A stretch of DNA of 64,000 nucleotides from an uncultured Saprospiraceae bacterium (GTDB taxonomy: Bacteria; Bacteroidota; Bacteroidia; Chitinophagales; Saprospiraceae): NCBI GenBank assembly GCA_938015595.1, contig CALLPI010000010.1, positions 62,001 through 126,000 on the forward strand. Reading direction: 5' to 3'. Positions 16,369-24,701 of the stretch are shown one piece after another (within the stretch, counting starts at the first letter, position 1; every line of letters starts with the position of its first letter). The position numbers and the translations under genes were made by a program. The notes beneath the pieces were generated by a model. The model had not been told where the DNA came from. It saw only the letters and a program-made list of their open reading frames with translations, and searched no databases.

Positions 16369-18936
16369 TTAAAGCCAGCGCACCAACGGAAAATCCATGC
16401 GGTGGGGCAGGCCTTCGTGCTTAGGATACAAGCGCAAGCCGTACTCATACACACCCGCCATGCCAGGCTCTATCTCGCAGGTGTATGTCACCAGGCTATG
16501 AGCTTGCGGCTGCGGTGTCAGTTCAGTGCTCAGCCGGATTTGTAGTTCTTCCTCACTCAGTCGTTTGAAGAAGACCAACTCCACACCTGCTTCATCTGGC
16601 TGTAGGCCATTGAGGTCAAGGGTGACAGAAGCCTTGAACGGCTGCCCCATCGGCAGGGCGTGGTTGGCTGTATCATAGAGGTTCATCTCCACCAATCGTA
16701 TACCAGGCCATTGCCTCGCAAAATGGTCTTTCCACTCTGTAAGGCGTAGGGTTTCTGCATAACGACCAGCCTGCAGTCGTCGGTTGCGGTCGGCGAGCTT
16801 GTGGTAGAACCGGAGGTAGTAGTCGTCCAGCATGCGCTTCATGGTGAAGTGCGGAGCAATGGCTTCAAAGTTCTTACGGATGTACTGCACCCAGAGAGTA
16901 GGTATTTGGCGCTCGTCGCGCTGAAACCATGCAGGTATGATTTCCTCTTCCAGGAGATTATAGATGGTTTCGGCATCCAGCTCATTTTGTAGGTTGGTAT
17001 CCTGATAGGTAGCTTCCAGAGGGAGTGCCCAACCAGCACCAGGCACGTAGCCTTCGGCCCACCAGCCGTCCAGCACGCTGAAGTTGAGCACGCCGTTCAT
17101 GACGGCTTTCATGCCGCTGGTGCCAGAGGCCTCTTTGGGTCGGGTTGGGGTGTTGAGCCATACGTCTACGCCCTGCACCAGAAGTTTGGCCATTTCCATG
17201 TTGTAGTCTTCCAGAAAGATGATTTTTCCTGCCAGGTCGGGGCGGCGCGAGATGTGTACAATATGGCGAATGAGTTCCTGGCCGCCTTTGTCGGCAGGGT
17301 GGGCCTTACCAGCATAGATGAGGATGACCGGACGCTCGGGATTCTGCAGCAAGGCTGTCAGGCGCTCCAGGTTGGTAAAGAGCAAGTGTGCCCGCTTATA
17401 GGTAGCAAACCTGCGGGCAAAGCCAATGACTAGCGCATTGGAGCGTATACTGCCAAGCGCCTCGAAGATGAAGCGAGGGCTTTCGCCTCGGCGCGTAAAG
17501 TCGGCCTGCAGTTTGTTTTTTACATAGTTCAACAGGCGGTTTTTCAGCGTAGCACGCACTTGCATAATTTCCTCATCGCTTACTCCTGCTATGCGAGACC
17601 ATACATCAGGCTCGGACTGGCGCTTCAGGAAGTCTGCTCCGAATACCCGTTGGTGCAATGCCTGCCACTCAGGCGCTGCCCAGGTAGGATAGTGCACACT
17701 ATTAGTTACATAGCCAATATGCAACTCTTCGTGGTGGTAGCCAGGATACAAGTTGGCAAACATGCGGCGCGACACCTCGCCATGCAGACGACTCACCCCA
17801 TTGACCTCCTGCGACAAGCGAATGGCCAGGTGGCTCATGGAGAAGTTTTCATACGGGTTGGCTGCATCTTCACGCCCCAGCGCCATGAAGTCATACCAGG
17901 TTATGCCCAGTTGCTCTGGAAAATGGCTGAAATAAGCCTTCATCATCCCTTCGGGAAAGTTGTCGTGGCCAGCAGGTACAGGCGTATGAGTGGTAAACAG
18001 AGAAGAGGCGCGCACCACTTCTATGGCTTGGTTATAGGGTAGTCCTTCCACGTTCATGATGTGCCACAGGCGTTGTAACCCCAGGAAAGCAGCATGGCCT
18101 TCGTTGAGATGAAATACCTCTGGCGTTATGCCCATAGCCTGTAAGGCTTTGAATCCGCCCATGCCCAGCAGGATTTCCTGCTTGAGGCGATACTCATTGT
18201 CGCCGCCGTAGAGTGAGTCGGTCAGCGCTCTGTCCTCGCTGCTATTTTCGTCCACATCAGTATCCAGCAAGTACAGGGCAATGCGCCCTACATTCAGGCG
18301 CCATAGCTTGGCAAACACCTTTCGGCCTGGGTAATCTACCTGTATCTTCACCCAGTTGCCCTGGGCATCGCGCACGGCCTGTACAGGGAGCTTGGTGAAC
18401 AATTGTACCGGATAATGGCTTATTTGTTCGCCATGCAGGGAGATTTCCTGCTGGAAATAGCCATGCCGGTACAGTAGCCCAACGGCAATGATGGGCATAT
18501 TGGAGTCAGAGGCCTCCTTGAGGTAGTCGCCAGCCAGCACGCCCAAGCCACCAGAGTAGAGCTTGAGCGAGAAGTGCAGGCCGTATTCCATACAAAAATA
18601 CCCGATGAGCGGTTTTTCTGCTGTTTTTTCTGCCATGTACTTCTGAAAACGTTGATGTATAAACTTCATGCGTGCCATGAAGTCTTGATCAGAGATCAGA
18701 GCATTGGCTTGCGCGGCAGTGAGTTCATCCAATACTGCTACTGGATTGTACTGCATGGCTTCCCATTGGTCACCGGCTATTTGCTGAAATAGAGCAGTGG
18801 CCTCAGTGTCCCAGCTCCACCATAAGTTGTGGGCTAGTTCGCGAAGCGGGATTAACGCTTGAGGTAATCGGGGTTCTACAAAAATGCGCTTGAGTTGCAT
18901 TGGGTTGGACTGCATGGCAGCAATGTGAGGTATCAT
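16369..18936 (-). CDS. glgP: Alpha-glucan (glycogen) phosphorylase, GT35
   Basis: The 855-residue enzyme matches the short alpha-glucan phosphorylase type with an N-terminal DUF3417 region (PLRELAHNLWWSWDTEATALF). The PLP-binding region is present as KEASGTSGMKAVMNGVLNFS, and GGLGVLAGDYLKEASD and FVRRFATYKRA-like segments are visible. It releases glucose 1-phosphate from glycogen or malto-oligosaccharides. ATG 18936 suits the TAACTTTG box 28 nt upstream; internal ATGs at codons 8 and 13 are alternatives. No other glycogen genes are nearby. Confidence 0.94.
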   Translation of the reverse strand: MIPHIAAMQSNPMQLKRIFVEPRLPQALIPLRELAHNLWWSWDTEATALFQQIAGDQWEAMQYNPVAVLDELTAAQANALISDQDFMARMKFIHQRFQKYMAEKTAEKPLIGYFCMEYGLHFSLKLYSGGLGVLAGDYLKEASDSNMPIIAVGLLYRHGYFQQEISLHGEQISHYPVQLFTKLPVQAVRDAQGNWVKIQVDYPGRKVFAKLWRLNVGRIALYLLDTDVDENSSEDRALTDSLYGGDNEYRLKQEILLGMGGFKALQAMGITPEVFHLNEGHAAFLGLQRLWHIMNVEGLPYNQAIEVVRASSLFTTHTPVPAGHDNFPEGMMKAYFSHFPEQLGITWYDFMALGREDAANPYENFSMSHLAIRLSQEVNGVSRLHGEVSRRMFANLYPGYHHEELHIGYVTNSVHYPTWAAPEWQALHQRVFGADFLKRQSEPDVWSRIAGVSDEEIMQVRATLKNRLLNYVKNKLQADFTRRGESPRFIFEALGSIRSNALVIGFARRFATYKRAHLLFTNLERLTALLQNPERPVILIYAGKAHPADKGGQELIRHIVHISRRPDLAGKIIFLEDYNMEMAKLLVQGVDVWLNTPTRPKEASGTSGMKAVMNGVLNFSVLDGWWAEGYVPGAGWALPLEATYQDTNLQNELDAETIYNLLEEEIIPAWFQRDERQIPTLWVQYIRKNFEAIAPHFTMKRMLDDYYLRFYHKLADRNRRLQAGRYAETLRLTEWKDHFARQWPGIRLVEMNLYDTANHALPMGQPFKASVTLDLNGLQPDEAGVELVFFKRLSEEELQIRLSTELTPQPQAHSLVTYTCEIEPGMAGVYEYGLRLYPKHEGLPHRMDFPLVRWL

Positions 18937-18964
18937 GTTGGATGCTCGTGTTTGAATCAGGGGG

Positions 18965-18972
18965 CAAAGTTA
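18965..18972 (-). promoter_or_regulatory. -7 box (TAACTTTG) for glgP
   Basis: A TAnnTTTG match on the minus strand whose last base is 28 nt before ATG 18936. Confidence 0.5.
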
Positions 18973-19004
18973 TACGACGATTCGTAGAATTCCATAAGGT
19001 TGCA

Positions 19005-20291
19005 TTACAAGGGCGTCTGCCCGACACTTACAGCGGTAAATTTTTCCCTAATGCGGGCTCGCATATCTCTTAGCTGTACTTGTATTTTTGCAGGGGTTTG
19101 GCTCCAGCGCCAACACAGAATCCACTGCTGCAGCCAAGCGCGCATGCGGATTTCGGCATAGCCTAAGCACGCCAATGCCATGAGCACTAACAAGCCCCAT
19201 ACTCCCCACAATATAGCCGCGACTACCGCCCACGTGATGTAGTACAATAGGAAAAGTGCCAATGCTACCGATAGCCATACTGGCATATAAAACTCTAAGG
19301 CGCGCACGCGCGTGTCGGCTATGTGCTTGGCCAGTATTGCCGGTGGCCAATGGAAGAGCCTGCCTAACCAAGCCCAAGGCAATACCAGCACCAAAGGCAG
19401 TAGCGCCAACCATTGGGGCTTGCGATTTTCAAAAACAGCACGGTCGTTTATGTGCGCATTGGCCAAGACGTCAAAGTAGGCCTGCGTCATTTGTGTAAGT
19501 TCGGCTTTATCCTCATTCGGTAAGGCACTGAGATGCTGCGCAATAGCTATTTCGGTTTGCAGGCGCTGTGGTGCATTAGCTGGCATTTCCGCCCGGGCCA
19601 TTACCAGCAGGTGTTCGGCCAGAGCATCGTCGGCCCTGTCTTGTACGATGACTATTTGCTGCCGCATGCGTCGAGCCAACTCACTGGTAAAGGCCTCTAT
19701 TCCCTCTATGCTATTGCGGCGATACTGCTCGTAAAATGCCCTAGTGGACATAGGTGCCCCAAAAGAGACCATGACATCGGCGCCAGCTCTGTCCACGTAG
19801 TCAAAATTGACCCCAACGGGTACGATGTACACATCTTCCAGTTCTGGGTGTTTGTCAATGGCTCCAAAAGCCAGGCGCGCTGTACCTTTTTTCAGGGGTT
19901 GCAAGCGTTTTTCTGCGCGGGTATGCCCTTCGGCCAGTATCATGATGGTTTGGCGAGCGTGAAGCGCTTCAAAGCAGGCATCAAAGGTGTCAAAATTGGC
20001 CTTTACAAAAGCATAGCCCCTGTCTTTGAGCCGGTACATAGGTAGCATGTGCAAGGCGCGCAACAGCTTGATGTATAGCGGCCTCACGAATATGTCGCCA
20101 CGTACAAGGAAGTACAGCGGCCGGTCCAAGAAACAAGCCAGCAGGCAAGCCTCTGCGAAGGCTGTGGGGTGGTTGACGGCCAACACTACAGGTTTGTCTC
20201 GAGGTACATGCTCTAAGCCTGTTAGGCAAATGTGCCGCAGGAATACCCGCAAAGCAATGGCAGCCAAAGGACGTACCAAGTAGTAGAGCAT
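19005..20291 (-). CDS. PlsC-like glycerophospholipid acyltransferase with membrane tail
   Basis: The 428-residue protein has an N-terminal acyltransferase domain: VNHPTAFAEA is the HX5D-type active-site block of this Bacteroidota subfamily with glutamate where aspartate is usual, and AEGHTRAEKRLQPLKKGTARLAF is the substrate-binding block (EG..S/T). The last 130 residues hold three or more membrane helices. It probably acylates lysophospholipids at the inner membrane. ATG 20291 is chosen because the TATATTTG box (20333-20326) lies between it and the earlier in-frame codon. Confidence 0.85.
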   Translation of the reverse strand: MLYYLVRPLAAIALRVFLRHICLTGLEHVPRDKPVVLAVNHPTAFAEACLLACFLDRPLYFLVRGDIFVRPLYIKLLRALHMLPMYRLKDRGYAFVKANFDTFDACFEALHARQTIMILAEGHTRAEKRLQPLKKGTARLAFGAIDKHPELEDVYIVPVGVNFDYVDRAGADVMVSFGAPMSTRAFYEQYRRNSIEGIEAFTSELARRMRQQIVIVQDRADDALAEHLLVMARAEMPANAPQRLQTEIAIAQHLSALPNEDKAELTQMTQAYFDVLANAHINDRAVFENRKPQWLALLPLVLVLPWAWLGRLFHWPPAILAKHIADTRVRALEFYMPVWLSVALALFLLYYITWAVVAAILWGVWGLLVLMALACLGYAEIRMRAWLQQWILCWRWSQTPAKIQVQLRDMRARIREKFTAVSVGQTPL

Positions 20292-20325
20292 AGGCGATGC
20301 AGGGCTTAAATCACAGATAACGACG

Positions 20326-20333
20326 CAAATATA
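20326..20333 (-). promoter_or_regulatory. -7 box (TATATTTG) for the PlsC-like gene
   Basis: A perfect TAnnTTTG match on the minus strand, 34 nt before ATG 20291. Only 12 bp separate it from the opposite-facing miaA box, so the two promoters must overlap. Confidence 0.6.
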
Positions 20334-20345
20334 GGTAATCAAAGG

Positions 20346-20353
20346 TATTTTTG
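20346..20353 (+). promoter_or_regulatory. -7 box (TATTTTTG) for miaA
   Basis: A TAnnTTTG match whose last base is only 4 nt before the GTG start codon of miaA, implying a leaderless mRNA. Confidence 0.6.
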
Positions 20354-20357
20354 CCGT

Positions 20358-21287
20358 GTGAACCGCCTGGATAGCTCTCTTCAGAATTACCTCATCGTCG
20401 TAGGTGGCCCAACCGCCTCTGGCAAAACTGACTTTGCCATACGCGTAGCCCTACACTGGAATACGGAAATCCTCTCCGCTGACAGCCGGCAGTTTTACCG
20501 CGAAATGTGTATAGGTACAGCCAAGCCCTCCGCTACCGAACTGGCGCAGGTCAGGCATCACTTCATTGACTGCCTTAGCATTCACGACGCTTACAGCGTA
20601 GGTGATTTTGAACGCGATGCCCTCCAAGTGTTGGAGCAAATCTTCCGCACTCGTCAGGTAGCAGTGCTGGTAGGAGGCTCAGGATTGTATGTGCACGCCG
20701 TGTGCGAAGGCCTGGATATTTTTCCGCCGGTACCTGCCGAAATCCTGGCTGAGGTAGAGCAACTCTATGCTACGGGAGGTATCGTGGCACTGCAGGAAGC
20801 GCTGCGCCAGACCGACCCAGTGTATTTTGCCCAAGTAGATGTACACAATCCGGCGAGGCTTATCCGGGCGCTGTCGGTGTGCCGGGCATCTGGCAAACCT
20901 TTTTCAGCATTTCGCAAGAGCGCTCCGGCATCCAGGCCGTTCAAATCCATTTATGTTCAGTTGGACTGGCCGCGAGAGGTATTGTACGAGCGCATTGACC
21001 ACCGCGTGGACGACATGATGGCTCAAGGGCTGGAAGCCGAAGCTCGTCAGCTCTATCCTTGGCGGCATCTGCCAGCTTTGCAAACGGTGGGCTACCAAGA
21101 GCTTTTTGAGCATTTTGACAATATCATCAGCCTGGAGCAAGCCGTGACACGCATCAAGCAACACACCCGCAACTACGCCAAGCGCCAGCTCACTTGGATG
21201 CGCCGCTATGGCCAATGGACACCTTTTCACCCCACCCAGTGGGAGGCATTCGTGAGCTTCGTCGAGTGCGAAATGAAGGAAAAGTAG
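20358..21287 (+). CDS. miaA: tRNA dimethylallyltransferase MiaA (GTG start)
   Basis: The 309-residue enzyme transfers a dimethylallyl group to A37 of tRNAs that read U-starting codons. Motifs are the P-loop GGPTASGKTDFA, SADSRQFYREMCIGTAKPS and VGGSGLYVHAVCEGLD, with TVGYQELFEH further on. GTG 20358 is the only start compatible with the promoter box 4 nt upstream and with the usual family N-terminus. It is convergent with cdd. Confidence 0.95.
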   Translation: MNRLDSSLQNYLIVVGGPTASGKTDFAIRVALHWNTEILSADSRQFYREMCIGTAKPSATELAQVRHHFIDCLSIHDAYSVGDFERDALQVLEQIFRTRQVAVLVGGSGLYVHAVCEGLDIFPPVPAEILAEVEQLYATGGIVALQEALRQTDPVYFAQVDVHNPARLIRALSVCRASGKPFSAFRKSAPASRPFKSIYVQLDWPREVLYERIDHRVDDMMAQGLEAEARQLYPWRHLPALQTVGYQELFEHFDNIISLEQAVTRIKQHTRNYAKRQLTWMRRYGQWTPFHPTQWEAFVSFVECEMKEK

Positions 21288-21322
21288 GCGCGAGGCATCT
21301 AAAGGCCAGCACTATAAATAAG

Positions 21323-21337
21323 CCACGAGATTCGTGG
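21323..21337. repeat. Short hairpin between convergent miaA and cdd
   Basis: CCACGA (21323-21328) and TCGTGG (21332-21337) form a perfect 6-bp stem with a 3-nt loop. It sits in the 62-bp gap between two convergent stops. There is no T-tract, so a terminator role is only possible. Confidence 0.3.
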
Positions 21338-21349
21338 GCAACCCCCGGT

Positions 21350-21832
21350 TCACAGGAAAGAACCGTCAAAAGCCAGGGGCAGTAAGTCTTTGGCTCTCTG
21401 AAAGTAATATACCGGGCCGGTTTCGCCTTTTAGTAAGATAGCGATGGGCTGGCCGAAGCGCGTTTCCCACTCTGCCAGTACCTGGCGGCAAGCACCGCAA
21501 GGTGCGGCAGGATGGCCTATGGGTTTGTGGCTATGCATTGCAGTGACGGCCATCATCACGGGAGCCGCGCTGGGTTTATGGGCAGCGGCGGCAGCGAGGG
21601 CCACTTGTTCGGCGCATAGGCACATGGGGTAGGCGGCATTTTCCTGGTTAGCACCGGTCTCTATGGTACCGTCAGCCAGAAGCAACGCCGCCCCCACCCG
21701 GAAGCCGGAGTAAGGCGCATATGCCTTTTGCAATGCCTGGGTAGCAGCCTGTAGCAGGGCAGCTTCGGCTTCGGGTAGCTCTGCCGCATGATCGTAGCAA
21801 ATTGCCCGGGCAGTAATAGTCAGTTCGGTCAT
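21350..21832 (-). CDS. cdd: Cytidine deaminase
   Basis: The 160-residue enzyme deaminates cytidine and deoxycytidine to the uridine forms in pyrimidine salvage. Zinc site motifs are C73-A-E75 (catalytic glutamate E75) and PCGACRQ (C112, C115); YSGFRVGAALL is the substrate-contact segment. ATG 21832 is the first codon of the frame with the expected N-terminus. It is divergent from the saccharopine dehydrogenase-like gene across 68 bp. Confidence 0.95.
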   Translation of the reverse strand: MTELTITARAICYDHAAELPEAEAALLQAATQALQKAYAPYSGFRVGAALLLADGTIETGANQENAAYPMCLCAEQVALAAAAAHKPSAAPVMMAVTAMHSHKPIGHPAAPCGACRQVLAEWETRFGQPIAILLKGETGPVYYFQRAKDLLPLAFDGSFL

Positions 21833-21857
21833 GGCGTGTCTATATGCAATGCTTGCG

Positions 21858-21865
21858 TATCTTTG
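21858..21865 (+). promoter_or_regulatory. -7 box (TATCTTTG) for the saccharopine dehydrogenase-flippase unit
   Basis: A perfect TAnnTTTG match 35 nt before ATG 21901. Confidence 0.6.
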
Positions 21866-21900
21866 GCTGTGAAAAACGGTTTCAAAAAAACGGGTAACCT

Positions 21901-23241
21901 ATGGGTAATGTTCTCATCGTTGGCGCAGGGCGCTCGGCTACCTCGCTTATTCGATATATGCTACAAGAGGGGCAAAAGTTCAACTGGTTTATCACGGTAG
22001 CCGATGCCGATGTAGCCCTGGCTAAAAAAAAGGTCAACGGATACGCCAACGGGCAGGCAGTATGGCTGGATGTGCTCAATCTCAAAGACCGAAAGGAACT
22101 CATAGCCAGCGCCGACCTGGTGATATCACTGTTGCCGGCTCACTTGCATACCGAAGTAGCCTACGACTGCCTTGAGTTGCGCAAGCACCTCATCACCGCC
22201 TCGTATGTGTCCAAAGAAATATACAAGCTCAGCGATGAAGCCCGCAGCCGCGAACTTATCTTCATGGGCGAAATGGGTCTTGACCCTGGTATTGACCACA
22301 TGTCGGCCATGCGCACCATACACGAAATTAAGGAGCAAGGTGGGCAAATTACAGCGTTTCGCTCTTATACCGGCGGCCTGGTCGCTCCCGAAAGCGATAC
22401 CAACCCCTGGCACTACAAGTTCAGCTGGAACCCTCGCAATGTAGTACTGGCCGGGCAAGGTACAGCCCAGTACCTGGAGCACAACCAGTTGCGTTTTATT
22501 CCCTACAATCGCTTGTTCAAGTCCTTTCACTTGGTGTATATACCCGGTATGGGCCCATTTGAGGCGTATGCCAACCGCGATTCGCTATGGTATCGGAGTA
22601 TTTATGGCCTCCACAACATCCCTTCTATTTTGAGGGGCACTTTGCGTTACCAGGGTTTTTGTGAGGCTTGGGATGCGTTGGTACAGATAGGCCTGACCGA
22701 CAGTTCTTTCTCTGTGCCTGATTCCGATAAAATTACTTATCAGGAGTTGATGGAGGCCTACATCGGGCGCCATTACCCTGGCAGGTCACTCAAGGAGCGC
22801 ACCGCCCATTTCCTGGGCATTGCCCCTGGCAGCCCGGTGATAGAAAAATTGGACTGGCTGGGCTTGTTCAGCCGGCGCAAAATTGGTATCCCCAATGCTT
22901 CTCCAGCACTCATCCTAGAACATCTGATGCTGGAAAAATGGCCGCTCGAACCACAAGACAAGGACATGGTCATTATGCAGCACGAGTTTGAATACACCCT
23001 GGCTGGCAGGCGCCACTTGCGCACCTCTACTATGATAATGAAAGGCCACGACCAGCAGGACACCGCTATGGCGCGCCTGGTAGGGCTGCCCATGGGCATA
23101 TTGGCCAAACTGGTACTACTGGGGCAAGTGCGCACGGCGGGCGTACAAATACCCGTGGCAAAAGAAGTCTATCTGCCAGTACTACAAGAGCTGCAAGCAT
23201 TTGGTGTGACGTTTGAAGAAAACGACCGCGTATTAGAGTAG
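21901..23241 (+). CDS. Saccharopine dehydrogenase-like (Lys9-type) reductase
   Basis: The 446-residue protein has an N-terminal Rossmann fold (VLIVGAGRSATSLIRYM), the family segments ISLLPAHLHTEVAYDCL and GEMGLDPGIDHMSAM, and SYTGGLVAPESDTNPWHYKFSWNPRNVVLAGQ split across the middle, as in the glutamate-forming saccharopine reductase family. It probably acts in lysine degradation through saccharopine. A carboxynorspermidine dehydrogenase role is considered because nspC lies elsewhere in the window, but the sequence resembles the Lys9 branch more closely. One nt separates it from the flippase gene. Confidence 0.85.
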   Translation: MGNVLIVGAGRSATSLIRYMLQEGQKFNWFITVADADVALAKKKVNGYANGQAVWLDVLNLKDRKELIASADLVISLLPAHLHTEVAYDCLELRKHLITASYVSKEIYKLSDEARSRELIFMGEMGLDPGIDHMSAMRTIHEIKEQGGQITAFRSYTGGLVAPESDTNPWHYKFSWNPRNVVLAGQGTAQYLEHNQLRFIPYNRLFKSFHLVYIPGMGPFEAYANRDSLWYRSIYGLHNIPSILRGTLRYQGFCEAWDALVQIGLTDSSFSVPDSDKITYQELMEAYIGRHYPGRSLKERTAHFLGIAPGSPVIEKLDWLGLFSRRKIGIPNASPALILEHLMLEKWPLEPQDKDMVIMQHEFEYTLAGRRHLRTSTMIMKGHDQQDTAMARLVGLPMGILAKLVLLGQVRTAGVQIPVAKEVYLPVLQELQAFGVTFEENDRVLE

Positions 23242-23242
23242 C

Positions 23243-24538
23243 ATGACCAGCTTGCGCATCCACGCCACTACGGCCATGCAGGCCTTTCACGTGCTAAGGC
23301 AGGCCAGCCTGATGCTCACCTCTATACTGCTGGCCAAAAGCGCACTGAGCACAGAAGCCATCGGCCACTGGGAGATGCTGCTGTACCTGGGCTACACGCT
23401 CAGCTTCTTCTGGGCTTCGGGATTGACGCAAGGCATGCTGGCGCTCTTTCCCAAATTATCCGCAGAGGAGCAGCCAACATTAGTGTTCAATGCTTACGCC
23501 GTATTCGCCGTGGCAGGGCTCGCAATTTTTGGCATACTCTACTGGGGGCGGGAGCCTGCAGCGTACTGGCTCACGCACCAGCGCGAACTACCAGGGTTGC
23601 CCTGCTTTGCAATATTCCTCGGCTTACACGTACCGGTATTTTTGCTAGAAAACCTGTACTTGCTGCATAACCGCCCGCGTAGCATCTGGGCTTACGGGTG
23701 GTTTGCAGCGCTGGGGCATACAGTAGCAGTAGCAGTACCAGTGTGGTGGGGTGGAGGCATAGAGGACGGCACGATGGGGCTGGCGGTTTTTGCAGCCATA
23801 AGACACGCGCTACTGCTTGCCTTTGTGTGGCGGCACGGTACATGGCATGTAAACTGGCAACTATGCCGGCGTTGGTTAGGTAGTTCCTGGCCGTTGGTTG
23901 GGTATTCGCTGCTGGGGGGCTTACAAGCGGCACTGGCCAACTGGCTGGTAGCTTTTTTTTATTCTGACAATGAGCAGCAGTTTGCTGTGTATCGCTATGG
24001 CGCTATAGAGTTGCCCTTTGCCCTGGCGCTTACCACGGGGTTTAGTATGGCTATGTTGCCCATATTGGCCCAAAACCTGACGCAAGGCATGGCAGAAATG
24101 CGTCGGCGCTCCATCCGGCTTTTGCACATCCTGTTCCTTCCGGCTATGGCAGCCATGCTGATGGCCTCCTGGCTGTTTCCTTGGGTATTCCGTGCGGCTT
24201 TCCGCGAAAGCGTACCAGTGTTTCACGTTTTTTTGTTGATACTGATTACTCGGGTAATTTTTTCGCGTACGGTGCTTACTGCGCTGGAAGCCAACCGGAT
24301 AACGCTCTTCATCTCCTTTGCGGAAATAACCGCATTTGCCGTGGCAGGGTACTTCTTGGGGCGGTTATACGGCCTCGTGGGCATTGCCTGGGCCACGCTA
24401 TTGGCATTTGCACTGGAAAAGCTACTTCAGGTATTCATTTTGCGTAAGCGCTTTGGCATTTCGCCTGGGCAGTACACTCCCCTGGGCTGGTATGCACTGT
24501 ACAGTGGGCTACTGGCAGCATTATATGCCATGGTATAA
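23243..24538 (+). CDS. MOP-superfamily flippase (polysaccharide biosynthesis protein)
   Basis: A 431-residue integral membrane protein with 12 or more hydrophobic segments. The pattern of an N-terminal lipid-facing bundle (MLTSILLAKSALSTEAIGHWE) and a second half with FSMAMLPILAQNLTQGMAEMRRRS is like Wzx/oligosaccharide flippases. It probably moves a lipid-linked saccharide across the inner membrane. It starts 1 nt after the upstream stop, so it shares that transcript; a link to lysine metabolism is not evident. Confidence 0.8.
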   Translation: MTSLRIHATTAMQAFHVLRQASLMLTSILLAKSALSTEAIGHWEMLLYLGYTLSFFWASGLTQGMLALFPKLSAEEQPTLVFNAYAVFAVAGLAIFGILYWGREPAAYWLTHQRELPGLPCFAIFLGLHVPVFLLENLYLLHNRPRSIWAYGWFAALGHTVAVAVPVWWGGGIEDGTMGLAVFAAIRHALLLAFVWRHGTWHVNWQLCRRWLGSSWPLVGYSLLGGLQAALANWLVAFFYSDNEQQFAVYRYGAIELPFALALTTGFSMAMLPILAQNLTQGMAEMRRRSIRLLHILFLPAMAAMLMASWLFPWVFRAAFRESVPVFHVFLLILITRVIFSRTVLTALEANRITLFISFAEITAFAVAGYFLGRLYGLVGIAWATLLAFALEKLLQVFILRKRFGISPGQYTPLGWYALYSGLLAALYAMV

Positions 24539-24624
24539 GTATGAATTGTACAAATACCTGCCTTGGTGCCTGTGTGCCCAGCGATAAATTTTGCCAGCGC
24601 ATAGCTAGGTCCCAAATAATGGAT

Positions 24625-24632
24625 TAGCTTTG
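24625..24632 (+). promoter_or_regulatory. Candidate -7 box (TAGCTTTG) for the patatin gene
   Basis: A TAnnTTTG match about 70 nt before ATG 24702. A second, imperfect box TATCTTTT lies at 24666-24673, closer to the gene. Confidence 0.4.
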
Positions 24633-24701
24633 AGAGTTGTTTTTTCGCGCCTTTGAGGCAGGAGGTATCTTTTCTTATCACTTGTTTAAAACCGATTAGC
24701 C

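Noticed and set aside
21901-23241. Reading this gene as carboxynorspermidine dehydrogenase, partner of nspC
   Set aside because: Its N-terminus and central blocks fit the saccharopine reductase (Lys9) branch better, and nspC lies about 26 kb away. A profile comparison of both families would settle it.
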